The notes under the pieces are model-generated. The model saw only the letters and a list, made by a program, of their open reading frames with translations. It had not been told where the DNA came from and did not search any database. A stretch of 64,000 bases of DNA. Origin: Schizophyllum amplum. Taxonomy: Eukaryota; Basidiomycota; Agaricomycetes; Agaricales; Schizophyllaceae. Positions 30,383 through 41,469 of the stretch are shown in pieces. How positions within the stretch are numbered: position 1 is the stretch's first letter; every line of letters begins with the position of its first letter. Made by a program: the position numbers and the translations under genes. The stretch spans positions 496,001 through 560,000 of the forward strand of contig VDMD01000001.1 of NCBI GenBank assembly GCA_007026445.1, read 5' to 3'.

Positions 30383-31931
30383 CTACACCACGGTAAACCG
30401 CTTCGGGTCTTTGTGCTGCGCGCCGTCCCAGATAGACTGCAGCCATGACCCCGTCGTCGTGCGCCACTTGGCGGTGATGGACTCGGAGTAGTCTTCCTGC
30501 AGCGCCGAGTCGTCTGGGACGGGCTTGCGCGAGAAGGGGTGCCGGAATATGCGGTGCTGGGCGTAAGCGAACACGGGCCTGTAGGAATCGGGGATGAGCA
30601 TGAGAGGATGAGTATACAATGAGGATGAGTATACCAATGAGGTATGTGCACAAAATTATAGAGGGGGCGTGCGACGACAAAGACAAGCGCGACAACAAGT
30701 CCGAGCTTGGCGACGAGGAAGCATGACAATGCAAGACTCACGTTGCGCCAAGGGAAGCGTAGATGATGATCCGCGTGGTCAGAACAGGATGGTAACCGTC
30801 GGCGAGGTCCTAAATGTGGCGTGTCAGCCAACGACAACCTGGACATACACGCAGCGCGACCAGGACACGCATGCAGGACAACGTACCACGAGATGGCTAG
30901 CGTTCTGGTCGAACAGAAGGCGGAGGCCGCGGCTGATGCCGTCCTGTTTGTTCATAATCAAGTCCACGCCGAGAGATACCAAAAAAGCTCCTATCGAGGC
31001 GCAGCCGAGGACCTGGACGACACGGCCAATCAGTACTTGGCAAGGAGCGACGAGAGCAAACGACATACCAAACCCGCGCGCTGCCGCCACAAAATGAGCA
31101 GGCCGTTCGCAACGCCAAAGATCGCGCACACGACCCAGTTCAAGGCAAACAGTGTGTCCACGGGAAACAACAAGCCCTCCTTGATGATCGCGACGCGCAC
31201 GCCGAAGGCGAGGCCACCGGCCAGCCCGATGAGCGCTATCCCGCCAATGCGGCCGACCTCAAAGACGCCGAGGATGAAGCCCAGGACAAAGAAGCCGCCG
31301 ACGATGGCCGTGAGAACAAGGTCCGGCAACCCATCTTCGTTTATGGCGTTGATGAACGCGGCCCAGGCTGCGTAGCACGGTCATTAGCCATCATGTAGGT
31401 GTCGGTGTAAGGGAGCACGACAAACGCACCACACACCGCCGCAGAGACGCCGATGCCGACGCCTGTGGTGAGCCGCCATCCGCGGATGCCTGCGAGGAGC
31501 ATGGGCGCGCCGACGCTGAGGGACACGCCGATCCAGATGATCGCGGGCACGTCGAGTCCCGAGCCGCTGCCGTCGCTCGCGGACCCCTGCGCGACCGTGT
31601 TCCCCTCGCCATCGATGACCTGCAGGCCTGCGGTCGTGTTGACGAGCTCGGCGGTGCGGGGGAGGACGACTTCGGTTGGAGGGAGGACCTCGCGTCGGGA
31701 GAGGATCGCGGGCAGGACCTCGGTGGAGTGCGCAAGGAGGCCGCGTTCGGCAGAGCGCGATACCAGGAAGACGCGTTCACCGCGCAGGGCACGACTTTCA
31801 CCGCGTAGGGCATGCCGTTCACTGTACAGGGCCAGGCGCACGGCGCCATCGGAGAGCGCATGCGCGGTGGGCAGGCAGAGCGCGAGGACAAAGAAGAAGA
31901 GGAGCAGGGTCAGGCGGGCTCCCGCCGCCAT
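30383..31931 (-). CDS. TM7S3/TM198-like (DUF4203-type) multispan membrane protein
   Basis: The start ATG at 31931 opens a signal peptide (LTLLLFFFVLALCLPTAHA). A lumenal/extracellular domain of about 130 residues follows (TEVLPAILSRREVLPP, GLQVIDGEGN), then about seven hydrophobic helices: IIWIGVSLSVGAPMLLAG, GWRLTTGVGIGVSAAVC, LVLTAIVGGFFVLGFILG, GGIALIGLAGGLAFG, LFALNWVVCAIFGVANG, a helix with QVLGCASIGAFLVSLGVD, and IIIYASLGAT. The glycine-rich paired helices match the TM7S3/TM198-like domain. The cytosolic tail reads YAQHRIFRHPFSRKP and ends PKRFTVV. Exon 1 ends with donor gtgcgt at the AVC codon, restoring WAAFINAINEDG. One internal donor (after QRA) is weak, so that junction is the least sure. 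Role unknown in fungi. Confidence 0.8.
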
Positions 31932-32260
31932 ACATGAAGAAAGAGAGGGGAATGGGAAGGGAGCGTGGCGGGGGCGGGAGTGTCGGAGTCTTGAGGGGCG
32001 CGCTTAGGTTTTGAGGGGATGAGAGCGCCTTGAGGGGAGGAGACCGCCTCAATGGGAGGAGAGCGCAAGGGGAGGAAAGGGGGAGCCGAGGTCTTGCGCC
32101 GTATCGGAATAGAGAGGCCGGGAAGACAGTCTAGAGAGTCCGGTAAGACAGTCTGGAGCCCGGGAGAAGGACCGGACTGGAGGAGAGAAGGGCGGAAATC
32201 AAGGGGAGAAGGAAGGGAATGAAGGGGAGAAGGAAGGGAGCGAAGGCGCAAGCAGATCGG
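31925..32260. repeat. purine-rich low-complexity tract upstream of the membrane protein
   Basis: The plus strand is strongly G/A-rich. GAGGGG and GGGAGG blocks, a doubled aagacagtct(a/g)gag motif near 32123 and 32145, and a doubled aaggggagaaggaaggga unit near 32198-32240 are visible. It overlaps the promoter/5' UTR of the gene starting at 31931. Confidence 0.7.
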
Positions 32261-33839
32261 GGGTTTCAATGGTTATGAATGCAACCTAGGCACTTGATTG
32301 ATAGCCTACTGCCCAGCAGTGTTTTTAGTTCGGCTTCCCGTCGCGATTCGTGGCGGTTGCTGCGCGGACGCGGGTGGGCGTTGCTGGGCGGGGGGTGGTG
32401 ACGGTGCGCAGCACTCCGAGCACGAGACGCCGATGTAATCCCGCGCGGAAAAGGGAGATCCTCGCGAAGGGGGAAGGGGGGGGACGAGGAAGAGGGAAAG
32501 AGGGGTGAGGAGGAGAACGTGTGTGGCCGTCACCTGCTTGGCCGTCACCGTTCACGTTGAGCGCTTGCGATCCGGATGCATCTTTTTGTTGGGATCCGGA
32601 TGAGGTACTTGAGTTGCTCCGCCCCTCGTGCGTTGTCCGCCACTTGGCGCTCCGATCAGATGTAGAATCCGTCGCGGGTGGCGCCCGGGGTGTGTCGCTG
32701 TGGCGACAGGGGACAAACTGTCACGTGGATATCACGTCTGGTGATGATGCTGCAGTGAGGCTTGAGCGTCAGCTCGAAGGGGTTTGCTCGAAGCGAGAGG
32801 CAGCTGGGACGCAGTCGAAGGCCAGCAAAGCCTGACCGGCCTTCAGTGCCTTCCCCAGATGGCACAGCAACACTAAGAGTGAGACACTATGTGAGACGGC
32901 ACGCCGACGATATCATTGTACGACATGTATTGCTAGTAGTAGTACACTCTTGACATAGGCTCTGGCTTCATATGAGTCAGTATTGCGACCTGTCGGGGGA
33001 AGGAGTGTCAGCAACGTTGTTGAAGACATTGAAAAAAGGAAGAAGGAGATTCAGGAAAAATGTGATCTCATGCCTTCACTGCCGCACAACCACCTAACAG
33101 AGAAGCCCCAGCGCAGCGGCCATCCATCCCCCAAGTAGTTAATACGCGCCTCTTGTGCACCCGCAACCACACGACACAGACGTGGGCCTCAAGCCTGCGC
33201 GCTTATGGCGGGCACATGCATTGTCTCGTCGTTCAAAAGGATAACCACATCCGGAGACCACTCGAGTGAGGTAGAGGATGCCGCATGGGCAGCGCCCCCG
33301 CCCGAGCTCAGCTGGGACGAAGTGCACGGGCGGCGGCTGACGTGCGCCACCCGCGTGTGCGACGCCGCCTTTGCTGGCTAGACCGGGGGTCTCGGGGCCG
33401 TAGCAGCCTATGTTGGCGTCGCAGGAAATGTAAATGGTGTCTGTCGAGCCTTACAGCAGGCCGCGTGGGTCTCTAGACGGCATGCTGGGGAATGGACATT
33501 TTTCGGGCTCGTATGTGGGGGAGAGGGAGGCGCTGGCGGTTCTCCTCCGCGAGCGGCAGGCATTGCAGTGAAGTCGACCCTTTTACTAAGGCATCATGAG
33601 AGAAAGAGACTGGAAACCGACTTGCCTGACAGACTCGACGCGTCGACTCGATGATGGTGGTGAAGAACAAGAAGCGCGCAACGCGACGCGGCCTGTGATG
33701 GCGCAGACAATCACGGCCAAAGCGGCGGCTCACGTGGTCTCCACGTCAGGCTGCGCTTGTCGGGCAGCACTCGTCGTGCTTCTTGTTCAAAACCGCGACC
33801 GTTTATTTGTCGCTCACGTCCCCGCCACGCCCGCCCGCC
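31932..33839. other. long divergent intergenic region
   Basis: About 1.9 kb between two divergently oriented genes. It holds the purine-rich tract (to about 32260), then G-rich sequence to about 32520, then unremarkable sequence. Proline-rich frames on the minus strand are simply the complement of the purine bias. No gene supported. Confidence 0.45.
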
Positions 33840-34746
33840 ATGAATCTGTTCAGACTCCTCGGTCCGCCGCTTTTCTGCGCCCAAATGGTCGTGTTGCTCA
33901 CCGGAATCGCTCCCTCACAGGCGATCTGTCCCACTTGGCCTCCATCCTCATCCTCATTCACAAAATCCACACAACGCGGTCATGTAGAGGTGCGCAAACA
34001 ACCTTGTATGTGCTCTGGAATGGCAGCTGACAAGTTTCCTCAGGTATATCGTTCAAAACGCAGGCTCTCTATGTAACCGTCTTCGTGACGCGCTACCTCG
34101 ACCTGTTCTTCCGCTACATCTCCTTCTACAACTCCGTTATGAAGATTTTCTTCATCGCTAGCAGCTGCTACATCCTCTACCTCATGAAGTTCCGCTTCCG
34201 GTGCGTACCCCGGCATACTCGGGCGCGACGCGCGACTGACATCACACATGCCCCCAGTCCGACGCAGGACCCATCCCTCGACACCTTCCGCGTGGAGTAC
34301 CTGGTGGGCCCGTGCGCGCTGTTTGCGCTAATCTTCAACTACGCATTCTCGCCGTCCGAGATCCTCTGGTCATTCTCCATCTTCTTGGAAGCGGTCGCGA
34401 TCCTCCCCCAGCTGTTCATTCTGCAGCGGACAGGCGAGGCAGAGACTATTACCACGCATTACCTCGCGGCGTTGGGCGCGTACCGTGCGCTTTACATTCC
34501 CAACTGGATATACAGGTGCGTCCTGCAGTCCCTTTACCTCGCATACCGCTAAACGCGATTATCAGGTACTTCTCCGAGGGCCAGGTGGACCCAATCGCCA
34601 TTGTTGCCGGGTTGGTGCAGACAGGCTTGTACATTGACTTTTTCTACGTTTATGTCACCAAGTGCGTAGGCTGATTCCTGTTCATGTTCTCCGCTGACTA
34701 GCGCACCAGGGTCTTGCACGGACAGAAGTTCGAGCTACCTGCATGA
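33840..34746 (+). CDS. ERD2: ERD2, K/HDEL receptor
   Basis: Retrieves K/HDEL-tagged ER proteins from the Golgi. Exon 1 is only MNLFRLLG, and the next exon reads DLSHLASILILIHKI. TTRSCRGISFKTQALY follows across a junction with gtgcgc donor, then TRYLDLFFRYISFYNSVMK, LDTFRVEYLVGPC, FLEAVAILPQLF, the family signature YLAALGAYRALYIPNWIYR, and YFSEGQVDPIA. The protein ends HGQKFELPA. Seven hydrophobic helices and about 210 residues are normal. The first intron lies after the eighth codon. Introns use gtccgc, gtgcgc, gtgcgt (twice) and a further donor near 34661. The C-terminus carries a lysine followed by an acidic residue in the short cytosolic tail, consistent with retrograde sorting. Intact and confidently identified. 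Confidence 0.95.
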
Positions 34747-35020
34747 GCGGGCATGCACTACGTACGCATGTAGACGTGATGTCTTAATTATTGCGGAATG
34801 GACCGCGGCTGGGCATGCATCGCTCCCCGGGAAGAAACATCTATATTTTATTACTCAAGTCAATCTCGGGTCGAGAGAGGTCAAGCTCGAAAGTAATTGC
34901 AAGTCCAACGAGCGCGTCTAGGGCTACAGACAGAAGGAATGCTGGGGTATAAGGAGTGCGGCAGGGGGGATATCGTGAGTGTTTCCAAAATTCCAAGGAC
35001 AGTTCGTCGCCGCGGGTCGT

Positions 35021-35889
35021 TCACCGCGGGGCGCTGAGCACGGAGGCCACTGTCTCCGAACTGGACGCCTCGTCGGGCCTGTTCGCGACGTCCGCGAAGG
35101 AGACGGAGACGCTGCGTCCCCGCCGGAGCTTCTCGGACTCCATCAGCCGCGCTGTCCTGTCCTTGGGCAGGGCGGCGAGGCGCAGGGACTTGGAGCGGTT
35201 GATGGCGATGAGGGCGCTCTCCTGCGAGGCCACTTCGCGCGCGTTGATGAAGAGCAGTGGAGGGCGCGTTCCCAGCGGTTGCGGGGTCGCAAAGTGCATG
35301 GCGAGGGCGAGGGCTGGGGGAGGGCGAGGTTAGACGGCGTTTGGGCTAGGCGTGCGAGGACTCACGAGAGTCGCGGGAGGAGGCGCCGGGCAGGTCGAGG
35401 AGTTGAGCGACCGTCAGCGCGTCGGAGTAGCAGAGCTCGACGTGTCTGCCGGGCCATGCGGAGCGGTGGTGCACGCTCAGGCGGATCTCCTTGTCTGTGC
35501 GGGTGAGGAAGCTGTGAAGACAGCGTGAGCGAGGCGTAGTGCAGCACAGTGATCGGACGCACGGCGTGAGGTTCTCCTCCCAAACTGGGTCGGCGCTGCG
35601 CGAGGCGATGCTCGAGGCCAGCGTGACGGGGGTGTCATCGAACTCGGCGGCGTGCACGCGGACGTAGGGCGCGGGGGCCTTCGAGCCGTCTCTGGTCGGG
35701 GACGGCAGGCCCGTGGCGTGGAGCGCTGGAACTGTGTAAGCTGGGGAACGGCTTGAAGAGCGTAGCACGCGCACCGATGATCTGTACGCGTCGGAAGGAC
35801 TCATCGATGTGGCAGGAGGGCTTCTCTGGATCCTCGATCTCCTGCAGCTCAATGTCCACCGTCGCGTTCCGCTTGTGCATTGGGGTCAT
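35021..35889 (-). CDS. C2-like domain protein
   Basis: Start ATG at 35889 (MTPMHKRNATVDIELQEIED). With a gtgcgc donor after FRRVQII and the acceptor near 35733, the frame becomes VQIIVPALHATGLPSPTRDG and then APYVRVHAAEF, SADPVWEENLT and TDKEIRLSVHHR. This is the strand order of a C2 domain (residues about 30-130): first-strand VQIIVPALHATGL, then PYVRV, and DPVWEENLTF, the common PxWxE/NE core. Two further introns (donors gtgcgt and gtgagt) lead to a C-terminal region with ALAMHFATPQPLGTRPP and a basic stretch RLMESEKLRRGRSVSVSF. Some Asp ligands expected for calcium binding are not obvious, so it may bind lipid or protein without calcium. Function unassigned. Confidence 0.62.
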
Positions 35890-37678
35890 CGTAGCTGTGA
35901 TTGTGTGGCGGGGACGAGGTCGGTGAGGGTGAAACGAGCGGAGGTGTTGCCTATATAGTAGCGGGCTGGCAGGTCGGAGCTGTGAACAATAGAGATGTCT
36001 GTGGCAGGACCACTGGACCGATCAGGTGCCGCGCTGTGTGGAAAGGTCCGGTCGTGGGGGAGGCGCCGGTTATACGGGGACTGCCAAGAGCGATTCGGAG
36101 GGGAATTGGGAGGAGGAACAGCAAGGCAGAGCCGGACTCTGCCGTCGCTTGGAGGTGGGGGCGAAGCGCGGATGCGGCCGCGCGCGCGCCAAGGCAAGCC
36201 GGAGGAGGCGAGGCATTCATACATGTGGCAATGCACGTGGGTTGTGCCTGGGAAGCTGTTGAACGAAAGATGACCTTGCAGATGATGGTGCCCCGATGGC
36301 ACTAGGACTCGGAGCGTCTAGGCACACCGAAAGGAAGAGCGGTGAAAGAGAGGAAACTTGAAGGGAACGCTGCGGTTCGTCGGTGTCGGCCTACCTCGTG
36401 GTGGACACGTGACGTGCGCCTGCAGCCGCCCACTATGCCGGCCCATTGAACACCGTAGTACAAAAGGTGCCGCCAAAGACCAAGGGTAGAGATATTGCAG
36501 TGATAGGGTGCTGAATGAAGATTTGAGAGCGTGCAAACGCACCACCTACTTCCAAAAACCACCGGTATGGCCGCTGGTGCTAGTCGCGATGACAGGAGGT
36601 GATCTGCGTGCAAAAGCCATGCTATAAGCGCAGAGGCAAGTAGGCTCGATACACCTACGGATATAGGGCAGCTCCAACTGGGTTGCCTAGTTGTGGAAGA
36701 ATGTCATGAGCAGATATATCATGGCGTGGTTCAAAGCTGGGTGTATGCGCGGTGAACTCGGTCTGAAGAGCTGAGAAAGCTGCGAAGTTATTATGCAGAG
36801 GAGTTGTTAGCGCCGAGGCCCTTGATGGAAGGAACACTCTGCTTCGAGGCGCAATGAGAGCGAGAGCAGAAAAACACCAGCGCGTCAACGGCGCGCGTGA
36901 CCGTGGCACCAGTGCTTCTCTCCGAAAGAGGAAGGCCTTCATGACCATTTTGGGTCCGCCACCCATTTCACGATGTCATTGTCTCCGTCTTCTCCTTGAC
37001 GACGGGTAACCTTATGTCTCTGGCTGCTCTCTCTCACATCCGTCCTTGTTATTGCTACTCAAGTGATGCATCCGTCGTCATCTCAAGCTTCAACAGAGCG
37101 CCCGCGGAGTGGCCCGGACCCGACGACGTCCACCAATGCACACGACCGCCTGATCCCATTCTGGCGCCTTGTTAAGACCTCTGCCAGACGACAGCTGCTT
37201 TGTGGCGACGACTCCCGAGGCGGAAGGCCACTGGCCGTGAGGGCACACCCATCGATGGATGACACAGTACGGCCGGCGCGCATCTTCAGGGTGCAGGATC
37301 CCATCAGTCGCACGCATTGTAGCCAAGCACGCAAAAGCCTAGAGCAGCTTCGTGTTATCTACATGTACAACGCATCTAGATGCTCGTCAGTACGAGGTGA
37401 AGCATGGGGGAAGCTGTTCAGCTGTGGCAGCGTTACAAGTTGCTGACTGTTGGTCGTCGAAGCTGCTCTCGCTGCTTGGGTGCCTGCCGATCATGTTGTG
37501 GCTTTTTCCCCATGTTGGGAAGCTTCACACTTCCCATCTGTGATCATGCCATCATCATCTTCAAGTTCCTGCTCTACTTTGTTTTGCCTGACTCCGTTTC
37601 CTGCGCGAAACCTCTGTCGTAAGCAGAATGCCACCCCTTTGCCCGCAGCTCCGTGCAGGCCGGTGTACTTCTGCATAG
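35890..37678. other. gene-poor stretch
   Basis: About 1.8 kb. The first 400 bases are G-rich on the plus strand. A minus-strand frame at 36966-36655 begins MGGGPKMVMKAF but soon loses protein character, so I do not call it. The end abuts a TIR element. Confidence 0.4.
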
Positions 37679-38943
37679 TGCTGTCGTGAGTTGAGTTCAA
37701 CTCGCATCGAGTTGAGTTGTAACTCAACTCGATGCCGAAAAAGGCAGGTAAGTTACAACTCAACTCGAACTCGATGATCGGAAATATAATCAATTCCTCC
37801 GGCCATCTGATCTTCTTTCCCGTGCACGTGTGCTGCACCTACAACCTACAACAAACACGTTGAGCTTCCTTCGACGGTCTCTGGCACTGGGAAGTGCCCC
37901 GCTCCCCCTTCTTTGCCTTTGAAGCGAGTCTGCACCTCCCCCTCCCCCCAACGTGCGGCGCGGCGGGACGTGTCGGTCACCTACGCCTCCATTCGCGGCT
38001 TCACCATCGAACTTGTCAGCGCCGCGCGCACTGAGTGGTTTCGTGCAGTCCGCGACCGCCGTCACGCGGCCCGCTTCCGCCACCGTATTTTTGGCTATGT
38101 TGCGTGTGCGTCAGGCTGTGACACCTATGCGTGAGCGGAAGGACTGGGGGCGGAAAGCGCGGGAAGCGCGAATAGTAACCGCCTCCTGGCCACCTCACAT
38201 GGCCTCCGTCACAGTAGTGTGGCTGTTAAAATGGTCCGCTACTATGTTTTATTCTGACGCTTCGACGACCGTGTTTGCTGGACTCGAAGGCAGCCGGTGC
38301 AGTGGCAGCACGTCAATTGCTAAATACCTACTAAAACCGTCAACCAAATTGGCTCTGAAAGTCAATAAACATTCTAAGTAGTTGAGATACTGTCAGTGCA
38401 TTCCGATCTGTCCGGGAGGGATCGTGGCTACCGTAGTAGCCTACTAGTAGGGAGTGAAGCACAGGCTGCCCTCCAAACCACTGTATATTCTGTGACTCCG
38501 TCATCAAGGTGAAGGGCAGCTTATTGCAGGAATATTCTGATCCTTACATTACTTAAGCACTGAAGTACTCACTGTCGGCAGGCCTTATCGACCTTGATGG
38601 GGAGTCGAGGGGGGCACAAGAGCCATTAGAGAAGTTCATGATCCTATAAGGGGAGCTTATGGCTACTCCAGCAGCTACACATATGATTTTGAGCCATACT
38701 ATCTCGCCTAAAGTGGTCTATATTGCATAGCGCTGCGTGAACCACTGCAGACCTGCTGCAGACGCATTGTTCGACTGATCGTGGGACACCGGCGGCATTC
38801 TCCGACGCCGGCCGTCGCGTCGTCGTTTTGCTGATCCGGACCCGTCAAATGATGAGTTGACTCGAGTTGCAACTCAACTCGACTCGATTGATTTTCAAAC
38901 ATTTCCTAACTCAACTCAACTCGAACTCAACTCACGACAGCAC
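37679..38943. mobile_element. 1,265-bp TIR element, non-autonomous DNA transposon candidate
   Basis: The termini are perfect inverted repeats, GTGCTGTCGTGAGTTGAGTT at the left and its reverse complement at 38924-38943, flanked by TA on both sides (37677-37678 and 38944-38945). Subterminal regions are rich in GAGTT/AACTC units in both orientations (to about 37780 and from about 38850). The interior has no transposase-like frame: the longest plus frame near 37913 is not protein-like. TA flanks suggest a Tc1/mariner-like or other TA-targeting family, but the terminal bases do not let me name it. Confidence 0.82.
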
Positions 38944-38945
38944 TA

Positions 38946-39412
38946 CAAGTTCTGCAAACCCATTTCTTCGTTCTATTCATCGGTATTGCTTCCGCGCCAT
39001 TTAAAATCTCCGCTTGCGACACTCAGCAAGGGACCAAACGCGGACGCTTTCCATTCGAGTCCAGCAGGCAAAGTCGACCTTCATGCTCACTTGCGCCAAC
39101 CGAGGTCTGTGGTTCGAAGGCGGGACCGCTGACCTTCGGGTTCCTCCTCTCTTGCTACGCGTTCGCCGACTCAATAACGGCATAGCAGTTCTCAACGGAG
39201 AAAGAGGACGATGCTCGGAGCATGGGGAACCGTATCTTGCGCACACATGCGGGCGGCTGTTATCATTGCAAACTCATTACAACGCTTCAGGTGCCCACCT
39301 CGCCATCATCCAGCATCATTGCCCTACACTCCGAGCGCTATAAGAGCCCCAGCCATGATCCGCGACGTTTGGCTAGCCTCCCTCTCCCCCTGCCTCTCCT
39401 CCCCCTCCAAAA
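38946..39412. other. intergenic region, promoter of the P450
   Basis: About 470 bases between the TIR element and the P450 start. No element recognised with confidence. Confidence 0.4.
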
Positions 39413-41281
39413 ATGTCGTCCGTGTGGTCGCTGGGGCTGCTCGGGACATTCGTCACCGGCGTCGTCCTGCACTCCATCTTCAAGAAGAAGGATCAGCTCC
39501 CGTACCCACCGGGGCCCAAGGGCGCGCCCATCATCGGAAACATGAACCAGCTGCCGCATCTGGAGCCGTTCAAGACGTATACGGAGTGGTCCAAGACCTA
39601 TGGCGAGCTCATCCACCTGACGGCGCTCGGCAAGCACATTGTGATTGTAAACTCGGTGCGCACGGCAAACGACCTGCTCGAGAAGATGTCAAAGATCACG
39701 TCCGATCGACCCGAGAACACCATGATTAAGTTGTGCGTGGGACGGAGCTCACGCTCGTGGGCGAGAGATGGCTAACTGGGGGATAGGATGCACTGGGACG
39801 TCAACGTCGGACTAAAGCCGTATGGCGAAGATTGGCGCCGCGGTCGACGTATCTTCCACCAGCAATTCAACCTTCCCGCCATCCCCAAGTTGCACCCCGT
39901 CATCCTGCGCAAGTCCCGCGAGCTCCTGCGCAACCTTCAGGCTGAGCCCACGGAGGTCATCAAGAACTTTGAGTTGTAGGTGCAATGTTGTTGGTGTATG
40001 AGCCTGTGACCGACGCCTCCCCCAGCTATGTGGCGTCTGCAGCGATCTATGTGACCTACGGCATCGAAATTATGCCCGAACACGACAGGATTATGGACGC
40101 TACGATCAGCGCCATTCGTATCCTGGACGACGCTATCCTTCCTGGCTCTCAGATTCTGGATCTCATCCCCCCTTGTACGTCGCTGCTCGTCCCACAGTGT
40201 CAGTACTGACGGCTACCGTCTAACAGTGCGCTACCTGCCCGAATGGTTCCCCGGCGCAACATTCCACCGAACAGCCGCGAAGTCGAGGCAGCTGGTGAAG
40301 GAAATGCGTGAGCTGCCCTTCAATGTTGTTAAAGAGCGCATGGTGCGTAACTTTTTCGAATACGTAGCTCCACGTCTGACGTTTCCTGCAGGCAGAGGGC
40401 ACGGCACCCAACTCATGGGCGAAGGAGCTCATTGAGAGTGCTGCCAATGAGGAGGAAGAGAAGTACGCCGAGGGTGTTACATCGATGGCTTTCTCTGGTG
40501 TGCATCTCAGCACTGATCACTGTCGATAACCCCTAACCCGTCATTCATAGCTGCGGCCGACACGACGAACTCGACGCTACGCTCCTTCCTCCTCGAGATG
40601 GTTCTGAACCCTGAGGTGCAGGCGCGCGCACAAGCAGAGCTTGATGCCGTCATCGGGGAGCGCCTCCCGACCCACGAAGACCGTCCCCACCTGCGTCCGT
40701 ATCCCATCCCACCTCATATACAGCCGCGTCTAACGCCTCCCACAGCCTACATCGACGCGATCCTCAAAGAGGTTATGCGCATGCACCCCGCCATCCCGCT
40801 CGTCACGCCGCACGACACAACGCAGGATATCATCTACGAGGGCCAATTCATCCCCAAGGGCACCTCCCTCGTCGCGAACACCTGGTGCATGGGCTACAAC
40901 CCGGAGATGTTCCCCGAGCCCGAGCAATTTAAGCCGGAGCGTTACCTGGACCCCGCGCTGGTCAAGCAGGAGCCGTTCACGTTCGGCTTCGGGCGGCGCA
41001 TCTGCGTGGGGCGGTATCTCGGCGAGGCGGTCATGTGGATCGCGGTAGCGTCGCTTCTGTCGACCTTCACTGTCGTGCCCATGAAGCGCGATGGGAAGGA
41101 GGTGCCTATCGCGGGCGAGTATTGTGGGATTATGATCAGGTAGGTGTTGAATTGTTGATGTTGTGTGGAGTGGGCTGCTGACGCTCCTGACAGGTATCCG
41201 GCACCCTTTGAGTGCATGTTGATACCGCGGAGCCAGGCGCATATGGAGCTCATCAAGAGCGCGCCCGAGGTTGCCGTCTAA
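39413..41281 (+). CDS. cytochrome P450 monooxygenase
   Basis: Microsomal heme-thiolate monooxygenase; substrate unknown. The N-terminal membrane anchor (SLGLLGTFVTGVVLHSIF) is followed by the proline hinge LPYPPGPKGAPIIGN. Other landmarks are the C-helix WRRGRRIFHQQF, the I-helix oxygen motif AAADTT (usual form AGxDTT), the ExxR motif in LKEVMRMHP, PERY (as KPERYLDP), and the heme-binding loop FGFGRRICVGRYLGEA with Cys as axial ligand. It ends near APEVAV. At least eight exons. The overall text, with HDTTQDIIYEGQFIPKGT, resembles basidiomycete P450s of the O-methylsterigmatocystin oxidoreductase-like group, but naming a CYP family needs a search. No other secondary-metabolism gene is adjacent. 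All key residues present, so it is likely active. Confidence 0.93.
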
Positions 41282-41469
41282 AAGATTTGGGCTATACTTA
41301 TGTACAGATCGGGATGCTCGCAGATCCAATGGCAGTAGATTTCCTGTATTACATGGGTTTGTAAGTTATGTAGGAGATGCAAGTCTAGATTGAAGATAAC
41401 AGTGATCGATGAGGCATCCCGAGTCCCCGTCGAGAATTGTCGACCGCCCCTGTGAAGACATCAGGCGGT

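Noticed and set aside
31932..32555. Proline-rich minus-strand frames
   Set aside because: They are a direct consequence of the purine-rich plus strand and have no domain, splice pattern or start context.
36655..36966. Minus-strand frame beginning MGGGPKMVMKAF
   Set aside because: The first dozen residues look plausible but the rest has no protein character and no good intron to continue it.
37913..38381. Plus-strand frames inside the 1.27-kb TIR element as possible transposase
   Set aside because: No DDE/D spacing or helix-turn-helix; composition is not protein-like.
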